This document shows positions 38,860 through 42,098 of a DNA stretch of 42,098 nucleotides, piece after piece (the first letter of the stretch is position 1; the number at the start of each line of letters is the position of its first letter). The translations under genes were made by a program, and so were the position numbers. Source of the DNA: an uncultured Lachnospiraceae bacterium (GTDB taxonomy: Bacteria > Bacillota > Clostridia > Lachnospirales > Lachnospiraceae). The DNA lies in the NCBI GenBank assembly GCA_910586315.1, contig CAJUIP010000031.1, forward strand, positions 1 through 42,098, in the 5' to 3' direction. A model generated the notes under the pieces. The model was not told the DNA's origin, did no database searches, and worked only from the letters and a program-made list of their open reading frames with translations.

Positions 38860-39748
38860 ATGGTTTTCCAAAGCGTGGCTTTATCTGTTTCCGGCCCTGC
38901 TGATCCTGGGAGTGTTCCAGATTTATCCGATCGTTCAGTCCTTCCTCATGGGCTTTTACACGAACTTCGATTATCTGGAGGACATCGTGTATGAGTGGGG
39001 AACCGATAATTTTGTAAAGCTCTTCCACGACGCCGATTTCCGTTTGGCGATTAAGAATACCTGCGTGCTCACATTCCTTGCGGCTCCGCTCTCGATTCTT
39101 GCATCGCTCCTGTTTGCGGTGTTGTTAAATTCGGATATCCGGTTCCGGAAGGTATTTCAGAGTATCTATTTTCTGCCCTTTGTCACTTCCATGGTGGCCG
39201 TCTCCATCGTCTGGGCGTGGATGTTAAATAAAGATTACGGCCTCGTAAACAGCATCCTTAAGATTTTCGGGATCAGCAAGGTAGCCTGGCTCACGAACCC
39301 GAAGATGACGATCCCGATCCTGGTGGTTTTAAGCGTGTGGAAAGGGCTGGGATACCGTGTGATCATTTTCCTGGCCGGACTCCAGGGGATTGATAAGCAG
39401 TATTATCAGGCGGCGCGCTTAGACGGCGCCAGACCGGTCCGGAGATTTTTCCATATCACGGTACCGCTCCTTCGTCCGACGATTTTTTTCCTTTCTATAA
39501 CGACGATCATCGATATTTTCAAGACCTTTGACGAGGTGTACGTCATGTACTCCAATCAGCCGGGACCGCTGAACAGTGGTCTGACAATCGTGTACTATAT
39601 TTTTAATAAGTTTTACCGTCATTGGGAATTTGCGTCGGCCGCTGCGGCGTCCTTCGTTCTGTTTCTCATGATTCTGGCGGTCACTCTGTTCCAGTTTGGC
39701 GTCGTTCGGGTGAAACGGTGGATGGACGAGAGGAGGGAGCATTTATGA
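38849..39748 (+). CDS. CUT1 ABC importer permease (MalF/UgpA-like)
   Basis: A 299-residue membrane protein with six hydrophobic segments, opening KAWLYLFPALLILGVFQIYP. The cytoplasmic EAA loop that docks on the ATPase is QAARLDGARPVRRFFHITVP. The start at 38849 has AAGGAGAG 8 bp upstream and lies inside the end of the ATPase gene. It pairs with the next permease to form the channel. Confidence 0.94.
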   Translation: MKHKWFSKAWLYLFPALLILGVFQIYPIVQSFLMGFYTNFDYLEDIVYEWGTDNFVKLFHDADFRLAIKNTCVLTFLAAPLSILASLLFAVLLNSDIRFRKVFQSIYFLPFVTSMVAVSIVWAWMLNKDYGLVNSILKIFGISKVAWLTNPKMTIPILVVLSVWKGLGYRVIIFLAGLQGIDKQYYQAARLDGARPVRRFFHITVPLLRPTIFFLSITTIIDIFKTFDEVYVMYSNQPGPLNSGLTIVYYIFNKFYRHWEFASAAAASFVLFLMILAVTLFQFGVVRVKRWMDERREHL

Positions 39749-40578
39749 AACAGCGGATGGGGAGCGGATTTGTAAAATTTGTGACGTATCTGATTCTGGT
39801 CCTCGGGGCGGCTTTTATTCTGCTCCCGTTTGTCTGGATGATTCTCACATCCGTGAAGCCGTCGAAGGAGGTTCTTATGATGCCGCCCAAGTGGATTCCC
39901 TCACGGATTCAGTGGGAGAATTATCGGGAAGCGTTCCATGCGGTCCCGTTCTTCCGGTATTTTTCCAACAGCGTTATTGTGACGGTCTGCATTACGGCAA
40001 GCGAATTGGTGACGACGATTCTGGCGTCCTTCGCGTTCGCGCGGCTGGAATTTAAAGGAAAGAACGTACTGTTCCTACTGCTGGTGGCGACTATGATGGT
40101 GCCGGGAGAGATTTTAGTGATCCCGAACTTCGTCACCCTGGCCCGGCTGGGATGGATTAATACCTACAAAGCGCTGGTGGCGCCCTGGGGAGCCAGTGTG
40201 TTCTCGATCTTCCTTTTGCGTCAGCAGTTTGCCTCGATTCCGGAGTCCTACTACAAGGCGGCCCGGATGGACGGCTGCGGAGATTTTCGTTACCTGTTTA
40301 CCGTCATGGTTCCTATGTCGAGGCCGACGATCGTGTCTATCGCCCTGCTTAAGATTATCAACAGCTGGAATTCCTATCTATGGCCGCTGATCGCGACCAA
40401 CTCCAGGGAAATGCGGACGCTTCCGGTGGGGCTTGCGTACTTTTCCACGGAGGCGGGGGTCAGCTACAACACGCTGATGGCGTTCTCGCTGATGATTATC
40501 CTGCCGACTCTGATCGTATACCTGTTCACCCAGAAGTATATCATCCGGGGTGTCAGCCGGACGGGACTTAAGGGGTAG
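39745..40578 (+). CDS. CUT1 ABC importer permease (MalG/UgpE-like)
   Basis: The 277-residue second permease has the EAA loop KAARMDGCGDFRYLFTVMVP and the usual C-terminal KYIIRGVSRTGLKG ending in the lysine-glycine tail seen in MalG/UgpE relatives. The ATG overlaps the upstream stop by 4 bp (ATGA), with AGGAGGGAG ahead. Six membrane segments are visible. Confidence 0.94.
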   Translation: MKQRMGSGFVKFVTYLILVLGAAFILLPFVWMILTSVKPSKEVLMMPPKWIPSRIQWENYREAFHAVPFFRYFSNSVIVTVCITASELVTTILASFAFARLEFKGKNVLFLLLVATMMVPGEILVIPNFVTLARLGWINTYKALVAPWGASVFSIFLLRQQFASIPESYYKAARMDGCGDFRYLFTVMVPMSRPTIVSIALLKIINSWNSYLWPLIATNSREMRTLPVGLAYFSTEAGVSYNTLMAFSLMIILPTLIVYLFTQKYIIRGVSRTGLKG

Positions 40579-40637
40579 TGATTTTGTGAAATCCGGCGAC
40601 AGCCGTGATTCAATATTTTTATACTCAGGAGGTAGCA

Positions 40638-42026
40638 ATGAAAAAAATATTAAGCACAGTGCTGGCAGGGACTATGGTCCTTTCTCTGGCCGCATGTGGC
40701 AGCCAGGGATCCGGCACAGCGGAAACAACGGCGGCACAAACAACAGCAGCACAGACAACGGCGGCCGCCACAGAGGCGGCGAAGGAGGAGACCACCAAGG
40801 CGGCCGAGACCGGCGGGCAGGTGGAGATTACCTTCTGGCACGCCATGAGCGGCGTCAACGAGGAGGCGCTTCAGAAGATCACCGACGATTTTATGAGCGA
40901 GAATCCCAATATCAAAGTTACGATGATGAATCAGGGCGGATACCTGGATCTGTTCGATAAGCTGATGGCTTCGGCCAAGGCAAAGCAGCTCCCGAACCTG
41001 TCCCAGGTTTATTCCAACCGCCTTTCTTGGTATGTAGATAAGGGCGTGGCTCTGGATCTGATTCCATACATAAACGACAGCGAAATCGGCCTTACGGCGG
41101 AAGACAAGGAAGATTTCCCGGCCATGTTTATGGACGACTGCATCTGGGGAGACGCCCAGTATGCGATGCCGTTAAATAAGAGTATGATGGTTCTCTACTA
41201 TAATGAAGGAATGCTTGCGGACGAGGGCCTGGAGGTTCCGACCACATGGGAGGAATGGGCAGATGCAGCCGAGAAGCTTACGAAGGACACCGACGGGGAC
41301 GGCGAACCAGATATCTACGGATGCGTATTCGCCAATAACCTGTCCACCGACATCGCTCCCTGGTTAAAGCAGGCGGGCGGCGGCACCATGAACGAGGAGA
41401 CGAACGAGCTCTACTTTGACACTCCGGAGACGAAAGAAGCGATCGAGTTCTTAAACGGCATGTTCCAGAATAAGAGCGCCAGATTCGCAGGCGAGGATAA
41501 GAACGCCAACACTCCGCTACAGCAGGGCCGCGCGGCTATGTGCGTAGCGTCTACTTCCGCACTTCCGTATATCGAAAGCGATACGATGGAAGGCATCACG
41601 ATTAAGGCGGCGGCGCTCCCAGGTCATAAGACTGACGAGCAGTTATATTACGGAACCAACGTTGCGGCCTTCGACGTTGGAGACGACGCGGCTAAGGAAG
41701 CCAGCTGGCTGTACTTAAAGTTCTTAACGAGCACGGAGAACACAGCTTATTTCGCGGCACAGACCGGTTACATCCCGGTTCGCAAGTCCGCAAAGGACGA
41801 TCCGGTGTTTGCGGCCGTTTTGGCAGAAAAGCCGATCAAGCAGCTCTGCTTCGACTGCATGGACCGCGGTTTCCAGGGTGAGAGAAACATCGGCGGCATC
41901 AACGCGTTAGACGCCCTCGGCGATCAGCTCGATCTTGTATTTGCAGGAGAAAAGGACATCGACACGGCGCTTAAGGACGCTCAGGCCAACGGCGAGAAGG
42001 CGATGGAAGAGGCGAGAAATAACTAA
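40638..42026 (+). CDS. CUT1 extracellular solute-binding lipoprotein (UgpB-like)
   Basis: The 462-residue lipoprotein has a signal peptide ending in lipobox LAAC with the lipidated C20, then a Thr/Ala-rich spacer (about 27-60) and the binding domain starting ITFWHAMSG. That WHAM-type start and NPNIKVTM are typical of cluster-1 sugar and glycerol-3-phosphate binding proteins. A stretch DTDGDGEPDIYG looks like a calcium-binding-type acidic turn. CAGGAGGT lies before the ATG at 40638. The substrate is not readable; the last 72 bp of the window after it hold no gene. Confidence 0.94.
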   Translation: MKKILSTVLAGTMVLSLAACGSQGSGTAETTAAQTTAAQTTAAATEAAKEETTKAAETGGQVEITFWHAMSGVNEEALQKITDDFMSENPNIKVTMMNQGGYLDLFDKLMASAKAKQLPNLSQVYSNRLSWYVDKGVALDLIPYINDSEIGLTAEDKEDFPAMFMDDCIWGDAQYAMPLNKSMMVLYYNEGMLADEGLEVPTTWEEWADAAEKLTKDTDGDGEPDIYGCVFANNLSTDIAPWLKQAGGGTMNEETNELYFDTPETKEAIEFLNGMFQNKSARFAGEDKNANTPLQQGRAAMCVASTSALPYIESDTMEGITIKAAALPGHKTDEQLYYGTNVAAFDVGDDAAKEASWLYLKFLTSTENTAYFAAQTGYIPVRKSAKDDPVFAAVLAEKPIKQLCFDCMDRGFQGERNIGGINALDALGDQLDLVFAGEKDIDTALKDAQANGEKAMEEARNN

Positions 42027-42098
42027 GGATAAAGCTTTAAATTCCAGGGTTGTTTCATGAAGAATAATAAAAAATAAAGTATGCGGCATATTTACGAG

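Noticed and set aside
1..42098. CRISPR array, prophage, integrative element or insertion sequence
   Set aside because: No spacer-type repeats, integrase, transposase with terminal repeats or phage structural genes were found. topB alone does not indicate a conjugative element.

Overview
The window reads as chromosomal DNA of an anaerobic, endospore-forming Clostridium relative, most likely Lachnospiraceae. The support is a Na+/H+-pumping Rnf complex in the clostridial order C-D-G-E-A-B, the sporulation genes gerW (ytfJ) and DUF2953, the yicC-gmk-rpoZ and rpmB-asp23-fakA-recG blocks, moderate G+C, and strong AGGAGG-type ribosome binding sites. No phage, plasmid, insertion sequence, CRISPR array or rRNA is visible.

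Layout. 1-4.5 kb: a cut-off tRNA-Val, then a housekeeping run (lipid kinase, ispF, cysS, Mini-RNase III, rlmB) closed by a terminator. 4.7-6.3 kb: tRNA-Thr and a MATE exporter, each with its own promoter. 6.4-10.8 kb: a MarR regulator with two 14-bp palindromes in its leader, a five-copy 26-bp tandem repeat, and a heterodimeric ABC exporter whose two subunits show the degenerate/canonical split of ATP sites. 10.8-16.2 kb: the rnf operon, preceded by an unassigned leader closed by a 12-bp helix. 16.5-17.6 kb: an isolated Rpn-family nuclease gene with a perfect consensus promoter. 17.7-24.3 kb: yicC, gmk, rpoZ, rimO, pgsA, a cinA lacking its first domain, then sporulation-associated genes. 24.5-29.3 kb: rpmB (minus strand), asp23, fakA and recG, with hairpin-rich intergenic regions. 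29.3-36.5 kb: a duplicated palindromic repeat, an M42 peptidase, a C39-like membrane-anchored protein, an HD phosphohydrolase, topB, a GNAT, a Cof-type HAD phosphatase and a TudS-like desulfidase. 36.5-42.0 kb: a minus-strand alkaline-phosphatase-superfamily gene divergent from a complete CUT1-type ABC importer (ATPase, two permeases, lipoprotein).

How the genes fit together. Rnf couples reduced ferredoxin to NAD+ and ion pumping, which is central energy conservation in this lifestyle. MarR plus the two ABC half-transporters look like one self-regulated export unit. The CUT1 importer with its divergent phosphodiesterase-like neighbour may be a carbohydrate or phosphodiester uptake locus; the substrate cannot be read from sequence.

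The most unusual signals are non-coding: the rnf leader (10888-11017), the asp23 leader (24903-24960), the hairpin-filled fakA-recG gap (27078-27207), and a duplicated 71-bp palindromic element after recG (29286-29536), whose two copies differ at one base that keeps pairing. None could be assigned to a known RNA family by eye. All pairing was worked out by hand and has not been checked with a folding program or covariance search.
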